The position numbers were made by a program, and so were the translations under genes. Shown here piece after piece: positions 15,637 through 24,996 of a stretch of 49,112 bases of DNA. The DNA lies in the NCBI GenBank assembly GCA_964637235.1, contig CAZWVR010000004.1, positions 1-49,112 on the forward strand. The letters run 5' to 3'. The stretch comes from CAZWVR01 sp964637235 (GTDB lineage: Bacteria; Bacteroidota; Bacteroidia; Bacteroidales; S143-33). Below the pieces are notes generated by a model, which ran no database searches, had not been told where the DNA came from, and saw nothing but the letters and a program-made list of their open reading frames with translations. Position 1 is the first letter of the stretch. Each line of letters opens with the position of its first letter.

Positions 15637-18153
15637 ATGAAGCGTTTTTTATTTTTTGCGATTGTTCTATTTTTTTTGTCTCATTTAACTTTTGCACAAG
15701 TAGCTATAAATACCACAGGAGATTCTCCTGACCCCTCTGCAATGTTGGATATTAGTGCTTCTGACAAAGGACTATTGATACCTCGTGTGGCTCTCACTGG
15801 AACAACAGATAATACAACTATCCCCTCACCAGCCACTGGCTTAATGATATATAACACTGCAACTACAAGCGACGTAGTAGAAGGTTTCTACTATTACGAC
15901 GGCACTAAATGGCAAAGACTGGGAAACAGAGCATATCATTTTGAAAATGGTCTGACTGATAATGGCTCGGGAACAGTGCGCTTCGGAGGTTATCTTTCTC
16001 AAAATACAACTCTGGACTTCGGCTTTAATACTCTTTATTTTAATCTGGACAATACCGGTGATTTTATAATTCAGTCTGATGGAACAGATAAAATTGTTTT
16101 TAATGACAATGGAAATGTGGAATTTAAGGGCAATATTGTTGTTAATGAATATGTTAATTTAGGCACTATATTAGGTTCTACGGGCTATGGATTTAGAACA
16201 AGAGCAGGCAATTTGGAATACAAAAGAAACGATACCTCACAATGGTCTCCCTTCCCTGATGCTGTTCCTTCCGGTGCAACACCTATTTGGTGGTATAAAC
16301 CGCAGGATTCAACTTTTATTCGACCTTTGAATAATGATAATATTCGTATTTATGACGACAACGAAAAATACGGATTTTATTATGATGGTTCTACAAATCA
16401 GTATGGTGGATTTTTCAGAACCCAGTCAGCTGCCGATACAACTTCTGCGGTTGTTGGTTTTTCAGATATTGCAGGCTTGCAAACTTATGGATATTTAGGA
16501 TATAGCGGTAATTATACAAATGTTGCTGGTGATTTATCTCTTGATGGTTCAGCTGTCTATGGTAAAGTAGATGATAAAAAACGTGCCGCAATTTTTGGAC
16601 GAACAACTCGCGACGCTACCATAGCCGCAATTGTTGGTTATTCCGACGTGTGGATAGCTGGTTATTTTTATAGCCGTGATAATGACGAGCGTTCGGCTTC
16701 TCACCCTGCATTATACGGACAAACCCTTGTGGATGTGGATAAATCAGGATATCAAGCTGCTGTGGAAGGTTGGTCTGAATATATTGCAGGAACAGGAAAT
16801 AGAGGCTATACCGTAGGCGGTGATTTCTCCGCTGTCGGACATGAACAGGATGCTATTGGATTGAATATCTACGCTCAATCATATGGATCAAATACTTTGG
16901 CTTATGGTGCTTATTTTAAAGTTGATTCTGCCGAAACAGCTTATGGAATTAAAGTTTTAGCAGGAACACAAGGATTGAGCTCTAATGTTTATGGTGTTTA
17001 CTCCAAAGCCCGTACTGATAAAGGCATTGGAATTATTGGAGTAGGTAGTAATGCCTCTGATTTTTTTAGTTCAGGTGCAGGCGACGGTGTTATTGGCTTC
17101 TCTGATTCAGGTTTCGGAGTTTTGGGATATTACGACGACGACCCTAACGATATGAATAATTATGGAGTGTTGGGATATGATACTTATGTGGCAAACTATT
17201 TTTACCACAACGAAACTCAGACAGATGATGGACAGGCTACAATTTCTGTTGAAAGAGAAACTGCCTCAGGTAATGACGGCACTGATTATAAGATGACTAC
17301 AAGTAATAAGGCTATTGAAGCTATAAATTATTCGGCTGATAATTATTCTTTTGCAATTGCTGGATATGGTTATAATAATGGATATAGAACAGGTGGAGTC
17401 TGGGGAGGTTTATTTGATGGTTCTTATAATATTACTGAGTGGGGAGCTTTGGGATATGCCGCTTCTAATGGTTATGATTATGGAGTTTATTATACAACTC
17501 TTGGGTCTGGTAGTGGTAAAGGAAATAAAAAATCAATAGGTTTAGGTGGATATTCTGACAATATAGGCGGTTGGATATATGGCAAAAATTATGGACTGGT
17601 GCTAAAAAGTGAAAAAAATTCCTTGCTTGTATTGGGAAATGCTTATACAACAGGAATAAATGCTAAAATAACAAAGGATAAAAATAATAATCAGATTGTT
17701 AGTTATTATCCTACTTCTGACTTGCCACGTATAATTTTCTCCGGACAAGCAAAACTCTCGCAAGGTAAAGCTTCTATTACGTTTAAACCTGAATATCAAC
17801 AACTTATATCACCTGATTATCCTATAATTATAACTTTGACACCTATCGGAAAATCAAATGGTTTATACCTTGAAAGCGTCTCTGAAAAAGGCTTTAAAGT
17901 GGCAGAAAATAATAATGGTAAATCTAACATAACTTTTAACTGGATAGCAATTGCAATTACCAAAGATGTAAATACACCTATTGATCAAAATATTTTGTCT
18001 AATGAAATAGAAAATATCATTACAAATGAAGCTGTTCAAAAAAATAATACTGAAAATACTGTAATACAAAGAAAATCAATAAAAAAAGAGCAATTAAAGT
18101 TTAAAAATGATAAACAAATATTGCAGAAAAAAAGAAAAAACGTCTCAAAATAA
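15637..18153 (+). CDS. Large secreted protein, Bacteroidota surface type
   Basis: An 838-residue protein starting at the ATG 12 bases after the end of the tmRNA region. The longer frame back to 15466 runs through the tmRNA and is not real. A signal peptide ends at LTFAQ. It is followed by VAINTTGDSPDPSAMLDISASDKGLLIPRV, a start common among secreted Bacteroidota proteins and tail-fibre-like ends. The middle is rich in Gly, Tyr, Asp and Asn with repeated phrases such as GYSD, AIVGYSD and YGVY; the C-terminus is lysine-rich. I see no T9SS sorting domain. Its function is unknown. It is followed after 6 bases by the giant T9SS protein gene, so the two probably act or are exported together. Confidence 0.8.
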   Translation: MKRFLFFAIVLFFLSHLTFAQVAINTTGDSPDPSAMLDISASDKGLLIPRVALTGTTDNTTIPSPATGLMIYNTATTSDVVEGFYYYDGTKWQRLGNRAYHFENGLTDNGSGTVRFGGYLSQNTTLDFGFNTLYFNLDNTGDFIIQSDGTDKIVFNDNGNVEFKGNIVVNEYVNLGTILGSTGYGFRTRAGNLEYKRNDTSQWSPFPDAVPSGATPIWWYKPQDSTFIRPLNNDNIRIYDDNEKYGFYYDGSTNQYGGFFRTQSAADTTSAVVGFSDIAGLQTYGYLGYSGNYTNVAGDLSLDGSAVYGKVDDKKRAAIFGRTTRDATIAAIVGYSDVWIAGYFYSRDNDERSASHPALYGQTLVDVDKSGYQAAVEGWSEYIAGTGNRGYTVGGDFSAVGHEQDAIGLNIYAQSYGSNTLAYGAYFKVDSAETAYGIKVLAGTQGLSSNVYGVYSKARTDKGIGIIGVGSNASDFFSSGAGDGVIGFSDSGFGVLGYYDDDPNDMNNYGVLGYDTYVANYFYHNETQTDDGQATISVERETASGNDGTDYKMTTSNKAIEAINYSADNYSFAIAGYGYNNGYRTGGVWGGLFDGSYNITEWGALGYAASNGYDYGVYYTTLGSGSGKGNKKSIGLGGYSDNIGGWIYGKNYGLVLKSEKNSLLVLGNAYTTGINAKITKDKNNNQIVSYYPTSDLPRIIFSGQAKLSQGKASITFKPEYQQLISPDYPIIITLTPIGKSNGLYLESVSEKGFKVAENNNGKSNITFNWIAIAITKDVNTPIDQNILSNEIENIITNEAVQKNNTENTVIQRKSIKKEQLKFKNDKQILQKKRKNVSK

Positions 18154-18159
18154 AAATAT

Positions 18160-21100
18160 ATGCTTATGAAACGGAATTTCTCTTACTTTTGGATGCTGAT
18201 TTTTTTAATTTTTTCATTTGCCGCAATGAAAAGTGAGGCACAGAATGATAATTGGGCATCATTAATGCAAGACCCGACGGCAAATGTCTATAAGGCTAAA
18301 CAAGCCTTTGATAATTATTACAAACATTTTGATCCTACAAAGGAAGTAGAAGAGGACTTTGGGAAAAAAGCCGATGAATTTGAAGCAGATTTTGAGCCTT
18401 ATTCAATTTTTAACCGTTGGTTTAATTTTATGGCTCCTCGTGTTTATCCAACAGGTGAAAGATTTCCCTCTGCAAAACTCTATTACGAATATCAACGTTA
18501 TTTAAAATCAAATCCACAAACGAAAGCCTCTGCTAACTGGACATTTTTAGGTCCTACTCACCCAACAGGATATACTCATAACGGTAATTATAAATCTCCC
18601 GGTGGTAGTGGGCGTGTAAATGCTATCACAGTTGACCCGACAAATTCAAATATTATTTGGGTAGGAACACCTGCTGGTGGGCTCTGGAAATCTACTGACG
18701 GCGGGCAAAACTGGACACTCATTTCTGACCAGTTTACTGTTATGGGAGTCTCCGCTATTGTGATTGACCCCGATAACACAAATATAATGTATATAGGCAC
18801 AGGAGACCGCGACGCTGGCGATACCCATTCTGTTGGTGTTTGGAAATCTACTGACGGCGGACAAACTTGGCAACCTACATCTGTTAGTTTTAGCGAACAT
18901 CAGAACGCCCGTTGTACCAAAATTTTGATGAATCCGCAGAACCATAACATAATGCTTGCATCTTTTAATGGTGTTGTTTACAGAACTACTGACGGATTTG
19001 CTACTAAAACCGCTGTTTTGCAAGATCTTATTTGGGACATGGAGTTTAATCCTTCTAATCCCAATATTGTTTATGCCGCAGGAACAAAATTTTATAAATC
19101 TACCGACGGAGGTCAAACTTGGACTCAAATAACTTCCGGTATCCCTTCCTCTCATGTTCAAAGAATGGAAATAGCTGTCTCTCCTGCTGAACCTAATAGT
19201 GTATGGCTATTAGTTGGTAGAGATAGAACTTACAGATTTGATTTTTACGGTTTGTATAAATCTACTAATGCTGGAAGCAGCTTTTCAACTGTATATGATT
19301 ACCATGATGGCAATCTTTTAGGATGGGACCCCGATGCAGCACCTGCTTCCTCTGGAAATAAAGGTGGACAGTCTTTCTATGATTTATCCTTGGCAGTTAA
19401 TCCTTCAAATCCTAATATAATTTTTGTTGGCGGTGTAAATCTTTATCGTTCTACAAATGGTGGTAGTTCATGGACTTGCTCTGCTTATTGGTTGGAAGGT
19501 GCTGGATATAGCTATGCTCACGCTGACTATCACGCATTGACTTATGTAAATTCTACAACCCTATACGCAGGTAATGACGGCGGTATCTTTGTTTCAACAG
19601 ACAATGGAGACTCTTGGACAGATATTTGTAATAATTTAGGAATAGCACAAGTGGCTCGTATTGGTGTTTCTGCTACTAATCCTAATTTGATATTAGCTGG
19701 TATGCAAGATAACGGAACAAATAAATTTGACGGCTCTACTTGGAGAATTATATATGGTGGCGATGGTTGCGAAGCTATTGTAGATCCCACAGATGACAAC
19801 ACTCTTTATGCTTCATACGTCTATGGTGCTTTATATCGTTCTACTGATGGCGGTAATTCTTGGACTTCTATAAAAGCAACATCCTCAGAACAGGGTGCTT
19901 GGATAACTCCTTATGTAATGGATCCTACTGACCATAATACCCTATATGCAGGTTATGAAAATGTTTATAAAACTACTAATGCCGGTTATTCTTGGACGCG
20001 TTTGGGATATGCTTATGGAAGTGGTCAAATAATAGAACTTGAAGTTGCTCCTTCTGATCCTAATTATATCTACTACATAAAACAGTATTGGGACGGCAGT
20101 TCGCTACATTATTATGTAGGTATGACAAACGATGGCGGAAATTCTTGGCATAATATCGGTGAAGGTTTACCTATTGACCAAGCTGCTCCTACTTCAATAG
20201 CAATCTCTGCTGATAACCCCCAGAAAGTTTGGATAACATTTTCTGGATATGTTGATGGTGTAAAAGTATATAAAACCGAGGACGCTGGTCAGACTTGGAC
20301 TAACTACTCTGATGGATTGCCGAATTTCCCTATGAATGCTATCGTATATCAGAAAGGCTCTAATGATGCCCTTTATGTTGGAGGTGATATTGGCGTTTAT
20401 TATCGTGATAATTCTATGAGCTCTTGGGCTAATTACAGTAATGGTTTGCCGCATACAGTTGTTAAAGAACTGGAAATTTATTATGACGAGGCAAATCCTC
20501 AAAATAGCCGTTTGCGTGCTGCAATGTATGGACGTAGTGTCTGGGAAACTCCTTTGGCTACTACTTCTACAATTTGTTATACTCCTACAAATCTTAGTGC
20601 AGAGCAAATAACTTCTTCTACGGCTAAACTCTCTTGGAACCCGGTATCTGGCGCTCAAAGTTATGACGTTAGATATAAAGCTGTTTCTGCTTCTGATTGG
20701 ACTGTCCAAAATACTACCAATGCTTATTTAAACGTAGGTGGTCTTTCTTTGAACGATACAGAGTACGAATTTCAGGTGAGAACAAATTGCCCTGATGGTA
20801 ATTCCTCTGCTTATTCCGATTCTTATCATTTTGGTTATGTGCCACCAACTTATTGCTCTTCCAGTGGTAATAACTCCTCTGACGAATGGATAAATGCTTT
20901 CAGTTTGCAAGATATTAACAATACTTCCGGAAATAACAACGGATATGGCGATTTTACTAATCTTTCAACTGATTTAGGACGAGGAAGTTCTTATAATTTC
21001 ACAATAGATCCTGCTTGGAGAGATAATATTTATTCCGAAGGATATGCTATTTGGATAGACTTTAATAAAGACGGTGATTTTGACGATCCTGGCGAGCAAG

Positions 21101-24100
21101 TATTTTCTCAATCTCCTACACAAAATGACCCTATAACCGGAACCATTACAATACCTTCTGATGCTCCATTGGGACAAACTCGCTTGCGTGTAGTTTTGAA
21201 ATACAATGCCGTTCCTGACCCATGCGGTTCTTATGAGTACGGCGAAACAGAGGATTATACTGTAAACATTATTGATGCTGTTGATAATCAGCCTCCTACT
21301 GCTCCTACAAATTTGACTGCTTCTAATGTTTCTAATAATAGTGTTGATTTATCTTGGAATGCTTCTTCTGACAACGTAGGCGTTGTAGGCTATTATGTAT
21401 ATAAAAATGGGCAACGTATCACAAACACAACAAATACCTCTATAACAGTATCAGGACTTCAAGCAAATACAACATATGACTTCTACGTTACTGCTTACGA
21501 TGCCCAAAATAACGAGTCTGATGGTAGTAATGTTGTAGAAGTAACAACTCAACCAGATCCAGATAGTATCCCTCCATCTGCACCAACTAATTTGGCTTAT
21601 TCAAATGTCACTCAGTTGAGTGTTGATCTTTCTTGGGAGGCTTCTTCTGATAATGTGGGAGTAGAAGGATACAGAATTTATAAAGACGACGCTTATATCG
21701 CTTCAACCTCTAATACAAGCTACACTGTAAACGGTTTGTCAGCTGGAACTACATATCAATTTTATGTTAAAGCTTATGATGCAGCTGGAAATCTTTCTGA
21801 CCCAAGTAATACCGTGACAGTTACAACTCAGCAACCTGATGTCAGCTACTGCGAATCAAAAGGTAAAAATTCATCAGAGGAATGGATAGATAGAGTTGTT
21901 GTAGGAGATTTAGATCATTCATCAGGTAATAATGGTGGTTATGCAGATTTTACAAATTATGTCGCTAAAATTTATACAAATAATCCAACAGATATAACAA
22001 TATATCCTGCTTGGTCTGGAACAGTATATTCCGAAGGTTATGCTGTATGGATAGACTTTAATCACGATGGTGATTTTGATGATCCTGGCGAACAGGTGTT
22101 CTCTCATGATCCTACACAGGATAGTCCTATAACTGGTTCATTTACAGTGCCTAATTCTGTTCAGACAGGACAAACAAGAATGAGAATTTCTTTGAAATAT
22201 AATGGAATACCAACACCTTGCGAAACCTTTGATTGGGGAGAAGTTGAAGATTATACCGTTGATATCCAAAATGGCGGAGATTTAACACCTCCTTCTGCTC
22301 CTTCAAATCTTTCAGCTTCAAATATTACTTCAACAAGTGTTAAACTCTCATGGATCGCTTCTACTGATAATGTAGGCGTAGATGGATATAAAATTTATAA
22401 AGATGGCTCATTATTGACTAATACTACTGGAACTTCATATACTGTTAATGGTTTGTCTCCTTCTACAACTTATCAATTCTATGTAGTAGCTTATGATGCC
22501 GCAGGTAATACTTCTGATCCAAGTAATACAATTTCTGTAACAACACTTGAAGAAGAGGATACCCAAGCTCCTACTGCTCCTACAAATTTGACTTATTCAA
22601 ATGTTACAGCAACATCTGTAAATCTTGCTTGGGACGCTTCCTCTGATAATAAAGGCGTTCAAGATTATTTGATATTTAAAGACGGAAGTCTTGAAGGAAC
22701 AACAGCAAATACTTATTACACAGTTTCAGGACTTTCCCCCAATACTACTTATCAGTTCTATGTAAAAGCCAGAGATGCTGCTGGTAATGTTTCTGACCCA
22801 AGTAATACAGTGAATGTAACCACTTCAACGTCAGTTAGTTATTGTTCTTCATCTGGTGAAAATGCTTCCGAGGAATGGATCGATAGAGTTGTATGTGGCT
22901 CTATTGATAATCAGTCTGGGTCAAATGGCGGTTATGCAGACTTTACAAATCTTTCTACCTCAATGCCGCAAGGAACAAATCAAACTATTACGGTTTATCC
23001 TGCTTGGTCTGGTTCTGTTTATAACGAAGCTGTTGCTGTATGGATAGACTGGAACCAAGATGGAGACTTTAACGATAATGGAGAACTTGTATTTACCAGT
23101 GAACCTTCTACAACTTCTCCTGTTAGCGGAACATTTACTGTTCCAGCAAGTGCTTTGACAGGAACAACTCGTATGCGTGTATCTATGAAATATAACGATA
23201 TACCAGATCCTTGCGAAACGTTCCAGTACGGAGAAGTTGAGGATTATACAGTTAGTGTTTCCGCTACTAATGATACACAAGCTCCTACTGCTCCAAGCAA
23301 TTTGCATGCAGATAATATAACACAAACAACCGTTGACCTCTATTGGGATGCTTCCAGTGATGATGTGGGAGTCGCTAAATATAACATATATAAAAACGGT
23401 AGTTTATTGGGATATGTACAATCAACATCTGCACATATTACTGGACTCTCCGCAGGAACAACTTATGAGTTTTACGTTACTGCTTTGGATGCCGCAGGTA
23501 ATGAATCCTCTGCAAGTAATACTATAAATGTGACTACCGAAGCTGCTTCTACTCAGTATTGTAGTTCAAAAGGTAATAATGCAACAGAGGAATGGATAAA
23601 GCGTGTTGTTTTAGGTTCTATTGATAACACTTCTGGACAAGATGGCGGTTATGGAGATTATACAAATTTGAGCACTTCTCTTACGCGTGGTAATACATAT
23701 ACCTTATATGTCGTTCCTGAATGGGCAGGCACTGTATATAAAGAAGCTTATGCCGCTTGGATAGATTATAATCAAGATGGTGATTTTGATGATATAAATG
23801 AGCAAATATTCTCCCATTCAGCAACTACTGACTCTTATGTATATGGCTCATTTACAGTGCCTACGAGTGCAGCTTTGGGTAGCACAAGAATGCGTGTATC
23901 TATGGAATATAATGCAATACCCGCTGCGTGCGGCAATTTCTCTTATGGTGAAGTTGAAGACTATACAGTAATTATTTCATCATCAAAAGATGCAGTTAGT
24001 TCAGTAGCTACAAATAAAAACATTAACATTTATCCTAATCCAGCTACTCAGACAGTTAATTTTGTTATGGATAATACAGGAGATTACGTAGTCTATCTAT

Positions 24101-24246
24101 ATAACTCTACTGGTCAGATAGTTAAGAGTTTAAGAGTTTCTTCTGATATAATTCGTTTGAATGTTTCGGAACTTGCTTCTGGGATATATAATGTCAGAAT
24201 TGTTGGAAATAATGCGGTTTATACTGGCACATTTATAAAACAATGA
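18160..24246 (+). CDS. Giant T9SS-exported BNR-propeller/FN3/GEVED protein
   Basis: A 2028-residue protein with signal sequence. Residues about 120-800 hold many BNR/Asp-box-like repeats (STDGGQTW, STNGGSSW, TTNAGYSW), as in sortilin/VPS10-type beta-propellers. Then come an FN3 domain and four GEVED domains at about 898-1038, 1230-1368, 1561-1700 and 1800-1938, each ending in GE(V/T)EDYTV. They are separated by two, two and one FN3 domains. Residues about 1950-2028 form a type A T9SS C-terminal sorting domain (NINIYPNPATQTVNF ... GIYNVRI). It is therefore expected to cross the outer membrane by T9SS and be anchored at or released from the surface. Adhesion or glycan binding is likely; enzymatic activity is not shown. 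ATGs at 18160 and 18166 are both possible starts. Confidence 0.9.
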   Translation: MLMKRNFSYFWMLIFLIFSFAAMKSEAQNDNWASLMQDPTANVYKAKQAFDNYYKHFDPTKEVEEDFGKKADEFEADFEPYSIFNRWFNFMAPRVYPTGERFPSAKLYYEYQRYLKSNPQTKASANWTFLGPTHPTGYTHNGNYKSPGGSGRVNAITVDPTNSNIIWVGTPAGGLWKSTDGGQNWTLISDQFTVMGVSAIVIDPDNTNIMYIGTGDRDAGDTHSVGVWKSTDGGQTWQPTSVSFSEHQNARCTKILMNPQNHNIMLASFNGVVYRTTDGFATKTAVLQDLIWDMEFNPSNPNIVYAAGTKFYKSTDGGQTWTQITSGIPSSHVQRMEIAVSPAEPNSVWLLVGRDRTYRFDFYGLYKSTNAGSSFSTVYDYHDGNLLGWDPDAAPASSGNKGGQSFYDLSLAVNPSNPNIIFVGGVNLYRSTNGGSSWTCSAYWLEGAGYSYAHADYHALTYVNSTTLYAGNDGGIFVSTDNGDSWTDICNNLGIAQVARIGVSATNPNLILAGMQDNGTNKFDGSTWRIIYGGDGCEAIVDPTDDNTLYASYVYGALYRSTDGGNSWTSIKATSSEQGAWITPYVMDPTDHNTLYAGYENVYKTTNAGYSWTRLGYAYGSGQIIELEVAPSDPNYIYYIKQYWDGSSLHYYVGMTNDGGNSWHNIGEGLPIDQAAPTSIAISADNPQKVWITFSGYVDGVKVYKTEDAGQTWTNYSDGLPNFPMNAIVYQKGSNDALYVGGDIGVYYRDNSMSSWANYSNGLPHTVVKELEIYYDEANPQNSRLRAAMYGRSVWETPLATTSTICYTPTNLSAEQITSSTAKLSWNPVSGAQSYDVRYKAVSASDWTVQNTTNAYLNVGGLSLNDTEYEFQVRTNCPDGNSSAYSDSYHFGYVPPTYCSSSGNNSSDEWINAFSLQDINNTSGNNNGYGDFTNLSTDLGRGSSYNFTIDPAWRDNIYSEGYAIWIDFNKDGDFDDPGEQVFSQSPTQNDPITGTITIPSDAPLGQTRLRVVLKYNAVPDPCGSYEYGETEDYTVNIIDAVDNQPPTAPTNLTASNVSNNSVDLSWNASSDNVGVVGYYVYKNGQRITNTTNTSITVSGLQANTTYDFYVTAYDAQNNESDGSNVVEVTTQPDPDSIPPSAPTNLAYSNVTQLSVDLSWEASSDNVGVEGYRIYKDDAYIASTSNTSYTVNGLSAGTTYQFYVKAYDAAGNLSDPSNTVTVTTQQPDVSYCESKGKNSSEEWIDRVVVGDLDHSSGNNGGYADFTNYVAKIYTNNPTDITIYPAWSGTVYSEGYAVWIDFNHDGDFDDPGEQVFSHDPTQDSPITGSFTVPNSVQTGQTRMRISLKYNGIPTPCETFDWGEVEDYTVDIQNGGDLTPPSAPSNLSASNITSTSVKLSWIASTDNVGVDGYKIYKDGSLLTNTTGTSYTVNGLSPSTTYQFYVVAYDAAGNTSDPSNTISVTTLEEEDTQAPTAPTNLTYSNVTATSVNLAWDASSDNKGVQDYLIFKDGSLEGTTANTYYTVSGLSPNTTYQFYVKARDAAGNVSDPSNTVNVTTSTSVSYCSSSGENASEEWIDRVVCGSIDNQSGSNGGYADFTNLSTSMPQGTNQTITVYPAWSGSVYNEAVAVWIDWNQDGDFNDNGELVFTSEPSTTSPVSGTFTVPASALTGTTRMRVSMKYNDIPDPCETFQYGEVEDYTVSVSATNDTQAPTAPSNLHADNITQTTVDLYWDASSDDVGVAKYNIYKNGSLLGYVQSTSAHITGLSAGTTYEFYVTALDAAGNESSASNTINVTTEAASTQYCSSKGNNATEEWIKRVVLGSIDNTSGQDGGYGDYTNLSTSLTRGNTYTLYVVPEWAGTVYKEAYAAWIDYNQDGDFDDINEQIFSHSATTDSYVYGSFTVPTSAALGSTRMRVSMEYNAIPAACGNFSYGEVEDYTVIISSSKDAVSSVATNKNINIYPNPATQTVNFVMDNTGDYVVYLYNSTGQIVKSLRVSSDIIRLNVSELASGIYNVRIVGNNAVYTGTFIKQ
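20851..23973 (+). repeat. Four GEVED modules with interleaved FN3 repeats
   Basis: About 420-bp GEVED-coding units start near 20851, 21847, 22840 and 23557. They are separated by FN3-coding units of about 270 bp in the pattern G-FF-G-FF-G-F-G. The near-equal spacing of the first three GEVED units (about 995 bp) points to duplication of an FF-G cassette. Confidence 0.8.
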
Positions 24247-24256
24247 TTTTTGAGTA

Positions 24257-24293
24257 TTCAGGCTCGGGAGAATATCCTGAGCCTGAATTTTTT
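24257..24293 (+). terminator. Terminator after the giant T9SS gene
   Basis: TTCAGGCTC (24257-24265) pairs with GAGCCTGAA (24279-24287), with further partial pairing inside, followed by TTTTTT at 24288-24293. Confidence 0.92.
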
Positions 24294-24302
24294 AGTAAAT
24301 AA

Positions 24303-24331
24303 TTGAAATTTTGAAAAAAATATTATATTTG
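24303..24331 (+). promoter_or_regulatory. Promoter of rplY-pth-hslR
   Basis: TTG (24303-24305), an 18-base spacer and TATATTTG (24324-24331). Transcription would start near 24337-24340, just upstream of the leader hairpin. Confidence 0.6.
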
Positions 24332-24347
24332 CAGCCGAAATTAAACC

Positions 24348-24389
24348 GGCGTGATGAGGAACTGCCTAAGAGCAGTTTTGAGTAACGCC
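24348..24389 (+). promoter_or_regulatory. rplY leader hairpin resembling 5S rRNA loop E
   Basis: The 42-nt 5' UTR element folds into one long hairpin. The base pairs GGCGT with ACGCC. Next come four non-canonical pairs G24353-A24384, A24354-U24383, U24355-G24382 and G24356-A24381, that is GAUG opposite AGUA. A24357-G24380, two G-U pairs and AACUGC/GCAGUU follow, closed by the loop CUAAGA. GAUG/AGUA is the core of loop E of bacterial 5S rRNA, the binding site of L25. The hairpin ends 13 bases before the rplY start, so L25 binding could block translation. The fold is read directly; the regulation is inferred. Confidence 0.75.
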
Positions 24390-24402
24390 AAAAATTATTG
24401 AT

Positions 24403-24996
24403 ATGGAAAGTGTTGACATTAAAGTTCACAAACGTACAGATTTAGGCAAAAAAGCCGCTAAAAAATTGCGTAAGCAAGGTATGGTTCCGGGTGTTTTATA
24501 TGGCGGCGAAGAAGTAGTTCATTTTTATGCACCGGAAAGTGCATTTAAGCATATTATTTATACTGACCGGGTTTACATTGTCAACCTTGATATTGATGGC
24601 AAGGTTTATAAAACTATTCGTAAGGCAACGCAATTCCATCCAGTGACAGATAGGTTGCTTCATATTGATTTTTTGGAATTGCACGAAGGTAAACCTGTTA
24701 AGCTTTATGTACCAGTAAAACTTACAGGATTTGCCGAAGGTGTGCGTATGGGTGGTAATTTATTCCAGTTAATGCGTTATATGCGAATAAAAGCTTTACC
24801 TAAGCATTTACCAGACCATTTGGAAATTGATGTTACGAATTTAGGTTTAGGAAAATCTTTAAAAGTTGAACAATTGAGTTTTGAAAATATTGAAATACTT
24901 GAACCTAAGAGTGCTGTTGTTGCAGTTATAAAACTTACCCGTGCTGCTAAGAGTAAGCAAGCTGCCGAAGCTGAACAACAACAAGCTTCCTCATAA
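24403..24996 (+). CDS. rplY: Ribosomal protein bL25 (CTC/TL5 form)
   Basis: A 197-residue long-form bL25. The N-terminal 5S-binding domain (about 1-90) shows RTDLGKKAAKKLRKQGMVPGVLYGG and HIDFLELHEGKPVKLYVPVKLTG. A TL5-type C-terminal domain follows (about 95-185, ending LEPKSAVVAVI) and a Gln/Ala/Glu-rich tail. It binds helix IV/loop E of 5S rRNA in the 50S subunit. The stop codon shares one base with the pth start (TAATG), so the genes are translationally coupled. The leader hairpin just upstream suggests self-control. Confidence 0.96.
   Translation: MESVDIKVHKRTDLGKKAAKKLRKQGMVPGVLYGGEEVVHFYAPESAFKHIIYTDRVYIVNLDIDGKVYKTIRKATQFHPVTDRLLHIDFLELHEGKPVKLYVPVKLTGFAEGVRMGGNLFQLMRYMRIKALPKHLPDHLEIDVTNLGLGKSLKVEQLSFENIEILEPKSAVVAVIKLTRAAKSKQAAEAEQQQASS

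Noticed and set aside
18646..19161. 171-codon minus-strand frames in the giant T9SS gene (also at 20194-20709)
   Set aside because: They mirror repetitive BNR and FN3 coding sequence; composition is odd and no start signals are present.
20851..23973. CRISPR-like or satellite array
   Set aside because: The periodicity is that of FN3 and GEVED coding modules within one open frame. No CRISPR array was found in the window.
15600..24300. Complete genomic island with att sites next to ssrA
   Set aside because: No second copy of the tmRNA 3' end and no integrase gene is in the window, so only a weak suspicion remains.
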